From: GCA-2720975 sp964467985
GTDB taxonomy: Bacteria > Planctomycetota > UBA1135 > GCA-002686595
Direction of reading: 5' to 3'
DNA length: 64,000 bases
Assembly (NCBI GenBank): GCA_964467985.1
Contig: CAYXTP010000002.1
Coordinates: 62,001 to 126,000, forward strand
Shown here piece by piece: positions 25,742 to 33,819 of this stretch (within the stretch, counting starts at the first letter, position 1; every line of letters begins with the position of its first letter). The notes below the pieces were generated by a model. That model saw nothing but the letters and a program-made list of their open reading frames with translations. It had not been told where the DNA came from and ran no database searches. Made by a program: the position numbers and the translations under genes.

Positions 25742-27501
25742 GGATCGAGTTCGTGCAGCCGTCCCTTCGCCAACCCCTGGAGCGCGTGCTCGCTTGGATG
25801 GTGTCCCAGGATCGTGGGGACGGGGCTCTGATCTGTTCCAAGCATCGGGTGGAACACACGGGCAAGAGCGCCGGTGCCATCGTGCTGGCCTGCGAACTGG
25901 CACAGTCCGGGGCGCCCGACCCGGACCAACTCATGGCGGTGGCCTTGACCCAAGGCCGGCGCCTCGTTTCCCAGCTGCAGCGCGAGGGGCAGAGCACCTG
26001 TTTCACCTTCCGACCTGGGCGGCACGATCCCTACAACTGCTCGAACAACGTGATCGACGGTGGGGCCTGCTCCGATGCCCTCGCTCAGTTGCTGACTACC
26101 TTCGGGGATCGGTTGACGACCCACGAGCGCGAGCGGTTTGAACATGCCTGCGTCTTGCACGCACAGACGTACCTGCGCTACGCCGTGACGGATAAGCCGA
26201 TCCCGGCCCAGCGGGCATGGGCCATGACCGGCGTGGCCGGTGCGGCGCACTTGAGCGATCACGAGGTCTTGCACCTGGCTGTGGAGGAAGGCGCCCGGGG
26301 ACTGGCACTCGATCAGCATGCCGATGGCAGTTACCCCTATCACCCGCTCGGCGCCGGGGCGCCCCACGCGGGCGCCTCCGATGTCTCGTCCTACTACCAG
26401 GGGCGGGTGACTGCGTTCTTGATGCACAGTCTGGAGCGGGTGGGCGTCACTCTGGCCGACTCGGTCCATGCGCCAGGGATTCGTCGGGGGCTCGACTTCC
26501 TGGTCTCCTTGTACGGTCCGGATGGGCACAAGTGCAGTCCTGTGGAGGCCAAGCCCTGGTACTGGGCAGGTCCAGGCGAGGTGGTCAGCCACCCCTTTGA
26601 CGTCTACGCCCTGGCTCGAGGCTGGAGGGTCTTCGGACAGGCCGACTACGGACGAGCAGCCCTCGCGGCCCAGCGGGCCTGGGTCAGGGGCTTGGATCCA
26701 ACGGGCCGGCCCCTCGCTCGTCAGGCAAGCGGCGGGCGTGAAGACTATCAGTGCTCCCTGTTCTGGGCCGCACATGCATCGTGGGCGGCGCGTGCGCTGC
26801 CCGATCTGGAAGCGATCCATGCAGTCCAGCTCGATAGCGAGGGCAGTGCACAGTCTGTGCGAGCTTTTGAACAGGCCAGCTTGTTTCGGCTGGAAGATGA
26901 GCGGGTTGTGGCTTGGGTCCGCGGCGCGCGTCCGGGGCGCAATGCGATGCACGGGAGTCCGCACGGGGCGGGCCTCGTGCGAGTGGTGAGCAAGTCCACC
27001 GGTACGGAGCTCTTGCGACGATCCATGAGCGGCGACCCGGCCAGCTCATCGACGCCCGGCGAATGGTGCGCACGGGTCGGGGTCGGGAGTTTCAGAAGGG
27101 GTCTGGGGGCTGGAGCGGGCGACCTGCGCTTCTCTCTTTGGCTGGCCCGGGCGGCGTGGCGTGCCGGGACACCTGGACAGGCCCTGCGCGAGCCACTGCG
27201 CAGCTTGCGAACCGGCGTGCTGGCATTCGCCTCACCCCTCGCGCGCAGCGATTTCGACCTGCAGCCGAGCTGTCGCACGCTAGATCGGGGTGTGCAAATC
27301 GAATCCCATCTCTGCCACGCAGATGGGACAGCCGTGCGCGGCTCGCGCTTGATTCGTCGCTTCCAATTGGGCGAGCAAGGGTTGGAGGTCGACGATCAAC
27401 TGAAGGAACGCGGTGCTGCACGGGCGGTGAGTTACGCGGTTCCCAGCGGCGCGCGGGAAGTCCAAAGGGAGGAGGGGCGGATACGCTACCGTTTGGCCTG
27501 A
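25738..27501 (+). CDS. Alpha/alpha-toroid protein in the glycan operon (possible lyase or hydrolase)
   Basis: 587 residues from GTG 25738, which overlaps the GT2 stop as GTGA; a longer frame upstream is rejected. The first 400 residues look like an alpha-helical toroid: repeated helix pairs with aromatic and acidic loops such as NCSNNVIDGGACSDALAQLL, DQHADGSYPYHP, SSYYQGRVTAFLMHSLERVG and KPWYWAGPGEVVSHPFDVYAL. The C-terminal 170 residues are beta-rich. This build resembles polysaccharide lyases and unsaturated glycosidases (heparinase II/III-like), but no family signature was recognised and no signal peptide is evident. A role in trimming or editing the glycan is inferred from position only. 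Confidence 0.6.
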   Translation: MRIEFVQPSLRQPLERVLAWMVSQDRGDGALICSKHRVEHTGKSAGAIVLACELAQSGAPDPDQLMAVALTQGRRLVSQLQREGQSTCFTFRPGRHDPYNCSNNVIDGGACSDALAQLLTTFGDRLTTHERERFEHACVLHAQTYLRYAVTDKPIPAQRAWAMTGVAGAAHLSDHEVLHLAVEEGARGLALDQHADGSYPYHPLGAGAPHAGASDVSSYYQGRVTAFLMHSLERVGVTLADSVHAPGIRRGLDFLVSLYGPDGHKCSPVEAKPWYWAGPGEVVSHPFDVYALARGWRVFGQADYGRAALAAQRAWVRGLDPTGRPLARQASGGREDYQCSLFWAAHASWAARALPDLEAIHAVQLDSEGSAQSVRAFEQASLFRLEDERVVAWVRGARPGRNAMHGSPHGAGLVRVVSKSTGTELLRRSMSGDPASSSTPGEWCARVGVGSFRRGLGAGAGDLRFSLWLARAAWRAGTPGQALREPLRSLRTGVLAFASPLARSDFDLQPSCRTLDRGVQIESHLCHADGTAVRGSRLIRRFQLGEQGLEVDDQLKERGAARAVSYAVPSGAREVQREEGRIRYRLA

Positions 27502-27504
27502 ACG

Positions 27505-28725
27505 ATGACTCCCACCACCAGTCCCCCTGCAGAGATTCGAGCACTGGCTCTCGTGGCCAACGCGCGTCTGCCCTCGCAGCGCGCGCAGTCTGTTCAAGTC
27601 TGCCAGGTGGCAGGAGCCTTCCAGTCTCTCGGAGTGCCCACCACCCTGTTCCACGCGCAACGGCGCAAGACCCCGGCGATGGGTGCGGACGAACTGCTGC
27701 GACTCTATGGCGTTCAAGCCCAAGGCCTGCAGATCCAAGCCCTGTCCTGCGTCGATTGGATCGAGCGCGTGCCGCGAACCTTGCAATTCGTTCCCGCCCG
27801 CATTCAGGAGTGGACCCTGGCCCGCTCCGCCATCAAGGCGTTGGCACGACTCGATCCCTCAACACGCATCCTGACGCGCGAGATCGAAATCGCCCATGGG
27901 CTGCGCGACCGTCCGGGTGTCTTTCTGGAGGTGCACCGGGTTCCCGGGGGACGCTTGCGTCGGCGTTGGCTAAGGCAAGCTGCGGCTCAATTGGCTGGCA
28001 TCGTGGCCATCTCCGAGGGCGTGCAAAGTGAGTTGATCGCCTTGGGCGTGCCGGCCTCACGCGTCTGTGTCGCCCACGATGGCGTGGACCTGGCCCGCTT
28101 TGCCAATCTGCCAACCCTAAAGGAAGCTCGGGAGTCACTGGGCTTGGATCCCGACCGGCAATGCGTCGTGTACACCGGTGGGCTCCTGGAGTGGAAGGGT
28201 GTGGACGAGGTGCTTGTGGCTGCGCGCCAGTTGCCTGAAGTGAACTTTGTGGTCGCCGGTGGGATGGATGCGGATGTGGACCGTCTGCGCGGTCAGGCTC
28301 GCGGGCTGACGAACGTGCGTATTGACGGCTTCCAGCCCAGTGAGCGGGTGCCCTTGTACCTGGCCGCCGGGGACGTGGGCCTGGTGCCCAATCGATCGAC
28401 TCCGGCGATCAGTGCATTGCACACCTCCCCTTTGAAAGTGTTTGAAGCCATGGCTGCCGGCCTGCCGTTGGTCTGTTCCGATCTACCCAGCCTGCGCGCC
28501 CTGCTGTCCGATTCCGAGGTTGAGTTCGTGGCTCCTGACGACGGCTTGGCCCTGGCGGCGGGCATCCAAGCGCTGCTCGCGGACGGCCCTCGGCGCGCGC
28601 ATCTGGCGCGAGGTTTCGTGGCCCGCGCTCCAGGTCACTCTTGGGAGGTGCGCGGGCGCCAGCTGCTGGCTTGGATGGTGGAACGTGAACTCGCAACGAA
28701 TGCTGAGAGGGGCTCGGGATCTTGA
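27505..28725 (+). CDS. GT4 family glycosyltransferase
   Basis: 406 residues, starting 3 nt after the toroid gene. The N-terminal domain has VANARLPSQRAQSVQVCQVAG, a GT4-like start. The donor-binding domain begins VVYTGGLLEWKGVDEVLVAA and carries SALHTSPLKVFEAMAAGLPLVCSD, with the conserved FEAMA acid. The segment around residues 90-200 (LTREIEIAHGLRDRPG, LEVHRVPGG) replaces the more usual HTH motif of this fold. Substrates are unknown. Confidence 0.87.
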   Translation: MTPTTSPPAEIRALALVANARLPSQRAQSVQVCQVAGAFQSLGVPTTLFHAQRRKTPAMGADELLRLYGVQAQGLQIQALSCVDWIERVPRTLQFVPARIQEWTLARSAIKALARLDPSTRILTREIEIAHGLRDRPGVFLEVHRVPGGRLRRRWLRQAAAQLAGIVAISEGVQSELIALGVPASRVCVAHDGVDLARFANLPTLKEARESLGLDPDRQCVVYTGGLLEWKGVDEVLVAARQLPEVNFVVAGGMDADVDRLRGQARGLTNVRIDGFQPSERVPLYLAAGDVGLVPNRSTPAISALHTSPLKVFEAMAAGLPLVCSDLPSLRALLSDSEVEFVAPDDGLALAAGIQALLADGPRRAHLARGFVARAPGHSWEVRGRQLLAWMVERELATNAERGSGS

Positions 28726-29965
28726 CTGCATCACACCCCAACGCGAGATACCCTTCGAGCCGCACGCCGTTCGCGCGCCCCCTGCTTTGAGAGTCTTGTA
28801 CCTCACCGATTCCCTATCCGACCTCGACGGGGTCGGACGCTACGGGATGCGCCTGTTGGCCGCGCTGGAGGCCGCCAGCCCTGGCTTGCAAGTGCACGTG
28901 CTCCTGGCGCGAAAACACCGACCCACCTCGCAGCAGGTCCCCCCGCACTGGAAGGTGGAGGTGGCGCTGCCACCGGATTACTTCTATTACATGTCCCCGC
29001 TACGCTATTGGGTCTGGCGTATTCTGGGCACTTGGCGCACTTGGAGGGCCGCGCGGCAGGCGGATCTCGTGCATGCGATCAAAGACTACCCACACAGTCA
29101 CCTGGCCTTGGCCGGTGCGCGGCTTGCGGGCAAGCCTTGCCTGGCCACGGCTCACGGCACCTACACGATCGAGCCCCTCCTCTCTGTTCGTCACGCGAGG
29201 CGTGCGCGCAAGGTTTTGGCTGCCTTCCAGCAAGTGATCGCCGTCAGCCGCTATACGCGTGGAAGATTGCTGCAGCACATGCCCGGCATCGATGGCTTTG
29301 AGGAGCGTGTGCACGTCATTCCCAATTGCGTGGACGCCGAGCACTACCGCGAGCCAAGGAGTTTGGACCTGAGGCCATGGTCAGGGAAGCGCTTCACCCT
29401 TGCGATTGGAGAGGTGAAGGAACGCAAGGGGCATCACTTGGCCCTCGAAGCTTGGTGTGCGGTGGCCAGGGACTACCCGGACCTCGAGCACTTCGTGGTT
29501 GGGCACCTGGCTCCGGAGGGGGATGAGAGCGGCTACTCCCAACACTTGCTTGATCTGATTCAGCAGCAGGGAATGACGGGGCGAGTCCATTTCTTGGGCA
29601 ACGTGACGGAGGATGAGAAGGTCGACTTGTTGCAGCAGGCCGAAGTCTTCGTGCACACGCCCATCACCGCGGCGGACGGGGGCTTCGAAGGGTTTGGCAT
29701 CGTCTATCTGGAAGCTTCCGCCGCGGGCACCCCCTGTCTGGGAACGCGCGAATCCGGGGCCGAGGACGCCATCGTCCATGAACGAACAGGCCTGCTGTGC
29801 GACCCGACGGCTGGCGCCGTGCAGGCCGCGCTGTCCCGATTGCTAGGTGACTCGTCGCTTCGAGAGCATCTAGGAGAACAGGGTGTTCAATTCGCCTGCG
29901 AATCGAGTTGGGACCAAAATGCCGACCAGGTGCTAGGCCTCTACGAGCGGGCCTTGAAGTCATGA
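28700..29965 (+). CDS. GT4 family glycosyltransferase
   Basis: 421 residues if started at ATG 28700, which overlaps the previous gene by 26 nt; a TTG at 28787 would start directly at LRVLYLTDSLSDLDGVGRYG. The acceptor domain carries KPCLATAHGTYTIEPL; the donor domain begins FTLAIGEVKERKGHHLALEAW and has AADGGFEGFGIVYLEASAAGTPC, a GFG variant of the EGFG motif. The next gene overlaps it by 4 nt. Confidence 0.86.
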   Translation: MLRGARDLDCITPQREIPFEPHAVRAPPALRVLYLTDSLSDLDGVGRYGMRLLAALEAASPGLQVHVLLARKHRPTSQQVPPHWKVEVALPPDYFYYMSPLRYWVWRILGTWRTWRAARQADLVHAIKDYPHSHLALAGARLAGKPCLATAHGTYTIEPLLSVRHARRARKVLAAFQQVIAVSRYTRGRLLQHMPGIDGFEERVHVIPNCVDAEHYREPRSLDLRPWSGKRFTLAIGEVKERKGHHLALEAWCAVARDYPDLEHFVVGHLAPEGDESGYSQHLLDLIQQQGMTGRVHFLGNVTEDEKVDLLQQAEVFVHTPITAADGGFEGFGIVYLEASAAGTPCLGTRESGAEDAIVHERTGLLCDPTAGAVQAALSRLLGDSSLREHLGEQGVQFACESSWDQNADQVLGLYERALKS

Positions 29966-31242
29966 AGATCCTCTTTCTGTGCGAGATTGACGACCCGCGC
30001 GTGGGCTCTTCCACGCGCCAGATGTATCAGCACGCTCGCTGCCTGCTGGCGGACGGGCATGAGGTGCAGGTCCTCTCTTGCGTGCAATCCAAGGCCGACG
30101 CGCGCCCGGCCACGATCGAGGGCGTGCCCGTGACGCGCGTTTTCTCTGACTATCCCGTGCGTTTTCGGGCCTGGAAGTCGCTACACAACCGAGTCATCGA
30201 TGCCCCTTTGGGCGCCTTGCTTCGGGATTGGAAACCGGACGTGGTGCATGCGCATCTGCTTCACACTCACATCGGCTATCACGCCTTGACCCAGGCCGCC
30301 CAGGCTGGGGCCGGGGTTGTCTTTACAGCGCACGATGTGATGACCTTCTGCTACCAGAAACTGACTTGCTTTCACGGGGGCGAAGCGCACGGGGGATCCT
30401 TGAACGATGTGCAGGCCCGGGCGAGCAAGTGCGTTCCCTGCCAGCGGCTCCGTTTTCGTCCGGGGCGCAACCGTCGGATTCGCTCCGTACTCGAGCGCGA
30501 TGTTCATCGCCTGACGGTGGTGTCTGACGCACTCGGAGAAGTGTTGCGCGCCAACGGCTTGCGCGTCGATCGCACCGTGCACAATGCCCTGAGCTTCGGC
30601 CGTTCTGTGGACCCAGAAGTGTTGCAGACCTTTCGCATCCGGTACGACTTGGATGGCAAGCTGGTACTGGCCCTTGGCGGACGCCTGCACGAGCAAAAAG
30701 GAGTGGGCAAGCTGTTGGAGATGCTCAAGCTCCTGCAGTCGCGCTTCCCGAATCTGCGCCTGCTCCTGATGGGCAAACGCGATGTGTACGACCTCGAATT
30801 CAAGCAACGCGCGATGGAACTCGGCGTGCAACGCATGGTCGTGGGAACGGGTTGGCTGGAGGGCAAGGAACTGGCGGCAGCCTACGCAGCCACGGATGTC
30901 TTCGTCACGCCGTCCCTTTGCTTCGACACCTTTGGCATGGTGAACCTCGAAGCCATGGAGTTTGGGCGGCCGGTTGTGGCCACGAGCATGGGGGGCTCGC
31001 GCGAAGTCGTGTTGCACGGGAAGACGGGCCTGATCGCCAACCCCTTTGACGTCCCGGCTTACGCCGAGTGCATTGCGACCCTGCTCGACGACTCGGATCT
31101 GCGGCAACGCATGGGCCGCGCCGGCCGCGAGCGACTGGAGTCCCATTTTGGGATCGAGCGTCTGCATGCCGAGTTCCTGGAGGAGTACGAGAGCGCTCGC
31201 CTGTCCGCCCAGCAGGCGGGTCCGGTGCGAGGGACGAACTGA
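29962..31242 (+). CDS. GT4 family glycosyltransferase with a Cys-rich insertion
   Basis: 426 residues from ATG 29962, overlapping the previous stop as ATGA. It starts KILFLCEIDDPRVGSSTRQM and shows VVHAHLLHTHIGYHAL in the acceptor domain. An insertion near residues 145-175 contains four cysteines, the last two in SKCVPCQRLR, suggesting a possible small metal site. The donor domain begins LVLALGGRLHEQKGVGKLLEM and carries CFDTFGMVNLEAMEFGRPVVAT. It ends the glycan operon. Confidence 0.88.
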   Translation: MKILFLCEIDDPRVGSSTRQMYQHARCLLADGHEVQVLSCVQSKADARPATIEGVPVTRVFSDYPVRFRAWKSLHNRVIDAPLGALLRDWKPDVVHAHLLHTHIGYHALTQAAQAGAGVVFTAHDVMTFCYQKLTCFHGGEAHGGSLNDVQARASKCVPCQRLRFRPGRNRRIRSVLERDVHRLTVVSDALGEVLRANGLRVDRTVHNALSFGRSVDPEVLQTFRIRYDLDGKLVLALGGRLHEQKGVGKLLEMLKLLQSRFPNLRLLLMGKRDVYDLEFKQRAMELGVQRMVVGTGWLEGKELAAAYAATDVFVTPSLCFDTFGMVNLEAMEFGRPVVATSMGGSREVVLHGKTGLIANPFDVPAYAECIATLLDDSDLRQRMGRAGRERLESHFGIERLHAEFLEEYESARLSAQQAGPVRGTN

Positions 31243-31325
31243 CGCGCTGGGGCGGCCCACGCTGGGGAAGGGCTCAAGGGCCCCAGGGTCCCTGGTCGAT
31301 CAGCCCCCCAGACTCCCTCCGTTCT

Positions 31326-31354
31326 TTGCGGAAACCTTCCGTCTAGGGTAGATT
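31326..31354 (+). promoter_or_regulatory. Possible sigma-70-like promoter before the radical SAM gene
   Basis: TTGCGG (31326-31331) and TAGATT (31349-31354) are separated by 17 nt and lie about 55 nt upstream of the ATG at 31409, after the end of the long glycan operon. This is a weak match to the -35/-10 consensus and planctomycete promoters are poorly defined. Confidence 0.25.
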
Positions 31355-31408
31355 TGACCCAGCGGAACCCCCTGCCGGACCCGCAACGGCTATCACCCCA
31401 CCCCTTTC

Positions 31409-32815
31409 ATGCGCAAGACACTCCTCACCTACGTCAAGCCTCACGTTCAGGAAGACCCGCTCTCCATGATCTTGGGCATTGGCTACATGGGTGCCATGCT
31501 CGAGCGCGAGGGCGTTCCGATCGAGTTGCACGACGAGCGCGTGGCCACCGATCAGGAAATGAAGGCGGCCATCGAGCGCAATGAGGTGATTGGATTCAGT
31601 GCGCTGACCCCCAACATCCGCCGCGCCATCGCCTGGGCCAAGTACGCCAAGGAACGCGGCAAGATCACGGTCATGGGTGGGCCCCACGCCTCCGTGGATC
31701 AGGGCGTGTTCCTGGACACCGGTCACTTCGACTACGTGCTCAAGGGCGAAGCGGAATACACCTTCCCGCAGATGCTCAAGGCCATCGATGGCAATGATGA
31801 CGCGGCCCTGCAAGAGGTTCCTGGCCTGGCCGCCTGGCGTGACGGTGGTTTGGCCTTCGACAGTCAAGCCCCGCCCCTGATCAAGAAGTTGGACGAGCTC
31901 CCCATCCCGGCGCGCCACCTGCTGCCGATGGAGACGTACTTCAAGAACAATCCCGAGCACCTGTGTTACATCTTCACCACACGCGGATGCCCCTTCAAGT
32001 GCATCTTCTGCCAGAAGGAACTCACGGGCCGCGGATTCCGCGTGCGCTCCACCGAGGCCATCGTCGATGAGCTCGAGCACCTGATCAAGACCTACGATCC
32101 GGGCGTGATCCTGTTTGTGGACGAGATCCTGACCCTGCGCAAGAAACGCATCCACGAGATGTGCGATGAAATTCTGCGCCGCGGGTTGAAGTTCGAGTGG
32201 GTGGCCAACACGCGCGCCGATTGCGTGGACTACCCCCTGCTCAAGCACATGCACCGTGCCGGTTGCCGGCGCATCTACTACGGCTGGGAATCCGGTTCCC
32301 AACGCATGCTCGACGTGCTCAAGAAGGATTTGACCCCCGAGGTGATCATCAACGCCGCCAAGATGACCCGTCGCGCGGGAATCTGGGCCAAGGTCTACCT
32401 GATCGTCGGCTCACCGGGCGAGACGGCAGCCGATATTGAGGAGACTGAAAAGGTGCTACGCCTGGCGGGACCCGATCTCATCCGCATTTCGGTCTTCAAC
32501 CCCCTGATCGGCACCGAGTCCTGGGACGCCTACCAGGCCAACATCGACATCGCTGACCTGTCCGAGAACTACGTCTCCTCAAACCGCTCAGGCTACAAGC
32601 ACGAAAACTTCACCCAGGTGGGGCTCGAGGAAATGCGCAAGGACATGGTGCGTTCCTACGAGCGCTGGTACTACTCCATGCCGCAGCGCACGAAGCGCTT
32701 CTACGAGCGCGCGTTGTACTACCTGGAGAACCCGGTCTTCGGTCGCAAGCGACTCGGTCGAGCCGTGGGTCTCGTGCCGCCGCCCAAGCGGCACGTGGTC
32801 ACGAGCCACCACTAG
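31409..32815 (+). CDS. B12-binding domain radical SAM protein
   Basis: 468 residues. The N-terminal region (about 1-150) looks like a cobalamin-binding Rossmann domain: GIGYMGAMLEREGVPIELHD, IGFSALTPNIRRAIAWA and ITVMGGPHASVD. The radical SAM core begins at TTRGCPFKCIFCQKE, the C-x3-C-x2-C cluster motif (about 193-200), followed by WVANTRADCVDYPLLKHMHRAGC, YYGWESGSQRMLDVL and VYLIVGSPGETAADIE. Members of this class carry out methylations or C-C rearrangements. It sits just after the glycan operon and may modify a lipid or sugar, but its substrate is unknown. Its 3' end overlaps the converging gene by 17 nt. Confidence 0.9.
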   Translation: MRKTLLTYVKPHVQEDPLSMILGIGYMGAMLEREGVPIELHDERVATDQEMKAAIERNEVIGFSALTPNIRRAIAWAKYAKERGKITVMGGPHASVDQGVFLDTGHFDYVLKGEAEYTFPQMLKAIDGNDDAALQEVPGLAAWRDGGLAFDSQAPPLIKKLDELPIPARHLLPMETYFKNNPEHLCYIFTTRGCPFKCIFCQKELTGRGFRVRSTEAIVDELEHLIKTYDPGVILFVDEILTLRKKRIHEMCDEILRRGLKFEWVANTRADCVDYPLLKHMHRAGCRRIYYGWESGSQRMLDVLKKDLTPEVIINAAKMTRRAGIWAKVYLIVGSPGETAADIEETEKVLRLAGPDLIRISVFNPLIGTESWDAYQANIDIADLSENYVSSNRSGYKHENFTQVGLEEMRKDMVRSYERWYYSMPQRTKRFYERALYYLENPVFGRKRLGRAVGLVPPPKRHVVTSHH

Positions 32816-33791
32816 GCAGCAGTTCGTCCAGCAGGGCTGCCCAGGCGGCCTCTTCTCGCTGCGGCCGCACCAGGATCAGGCGTTCACGCCCTGCGTCACG
32901 CAATTGCTCGCGGTAGCTGGGCTCCTGCGCAGCTCTGCTCAGGGCATGCGCCAGGGCTTGCGCATCGCCGACTGGAAAGAGCCCGGGGTGGGCATCGCCC
33001 AGCATGCCGCGGTTGCCGGCCACGTCGCTGGCAAGAATCGGAACGTCCAGGGACAACGCTTCCCCCAAGGCGCGCGCTCCTCCCTCGCTGAGTGAGGTGT
33101 TCAGCGTTAGGTGCGACTGGGCTAGCAGGTTCAGGGCCTCGGCATGCTCGCAGGGACCGAGCCAGTGGTAGCGGGTGTCTGACTCAGTGGCCGCTTTGGC
33201 CGTGCGCTCCAGTTCTGCATCCGTTGCGGGGCCGGCGTGGGAAACCTGGACCTGGATTTCGGTTGGGATCCGCTTCAGGGCCTCAAGCACGAGCAGCGGG
33301 TCCTTCACGGGGCGTAGTTCCGCCAGCAAGCAGACCTGTAGTGGGGGAGTCACGGGAGGCCTGGCCCGCTCGTGCGGCGCCGGAGTGCACACCGATTGGT
33401 AGATCACACGCGCCTTGCTGCGCAAATGCTCGGGCAGGGCCTGGGGCGCCTTGTCCTGCAACACGAGGATGCGGTCGGCGGCCTCAAAGCCCGCCAAGGC
33501 CTCGCTGGCCAGGCTCCGGGAGCCCGTCAGGTCCTGGTAGAGGTCCGTGCCCGTGGCGGCCACGATCAGGGCGGCTGTTGTGGACGCCCTGCGCCAGGCT
33601 TGTATGGCCTGGGCGGAGCGGCGCGCGTGCAAGGCGATCAACACATCCGCTGCGCCAGTCGCATGGGGTGCCCAGCCCTCGGACAGGGTGACCTGGTGGC
33701 CCAAGCGCGTCAGGATCTGCTTCCAATTCGTGGCCGTGGCGAGGTTGCCCCCGTGACGGCCGGGGGGGCGAGCAATAGCGATGCGTGCCAT
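32799..33791 (-). CDS. SenB-like glycosyltransferase (TIGR04348 type, putative selenosugar synthase)
   Basis: 330 residues. The N-terminus MARIAIARPPGRHGGNLATA, the conserved phrase DVLIALHARRSAQAI, the ATGTDLYQDL segment, AADRILVLQDKAPQALP, and ARVIYQSVCTP match what I recall of the TIGR04348 family, which includes SenB of the selenoneine pathway. The second domain has the GT-B donor site SLSEGGARALGEALSLDVPI. SenB makes a selenosugar from selenophosphate and a UDP-sugar. No SenA or SenC/SelD gene was found here, so the reaction is inferred. It follows ftcD at 28 nt on the same strand. Confidence 0.72.
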   Translation of the reverse strand: MARIAIARPPGRHGGNLATATNWKQILTRLGHQVTLSEGWAPHATGAADVLIALHARRSAQAIQAWRRASTTAALIVAATGTDLYQDLTGSRSLASEALAGFEAADRILVLQDKAPQALPEHLRSKARVIYQSVCTPAPHERARPPVTPPLQVCLLAELRPVKDPLLVLEALKRIPTEIQVQVSHAGPATDAELERTAKAATESDTRYHWLGPCEHAEALNLLAQSHLTLNTSLSEGGARALGEALSLDVPILASDVAGNRGMLGDAHPGLFPVGDAQALAHALSRAAQEPSYREQLRDAGRERLILVRPQREEAAWAALLDELLPSGGS

Positions 33792-33819
33792 GGTTGCGGC
33801 AGGAGCTGGCGTGATCGCC

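Noticed and set aside
25573..26964. Long minus-strand frame of 463 codons opposite the toroid gene
   Set aside because: It lies antisense to a well-supported operon gene, has no family motif and reads as Pro/Arg/Gly/His-rich shadow sequence.
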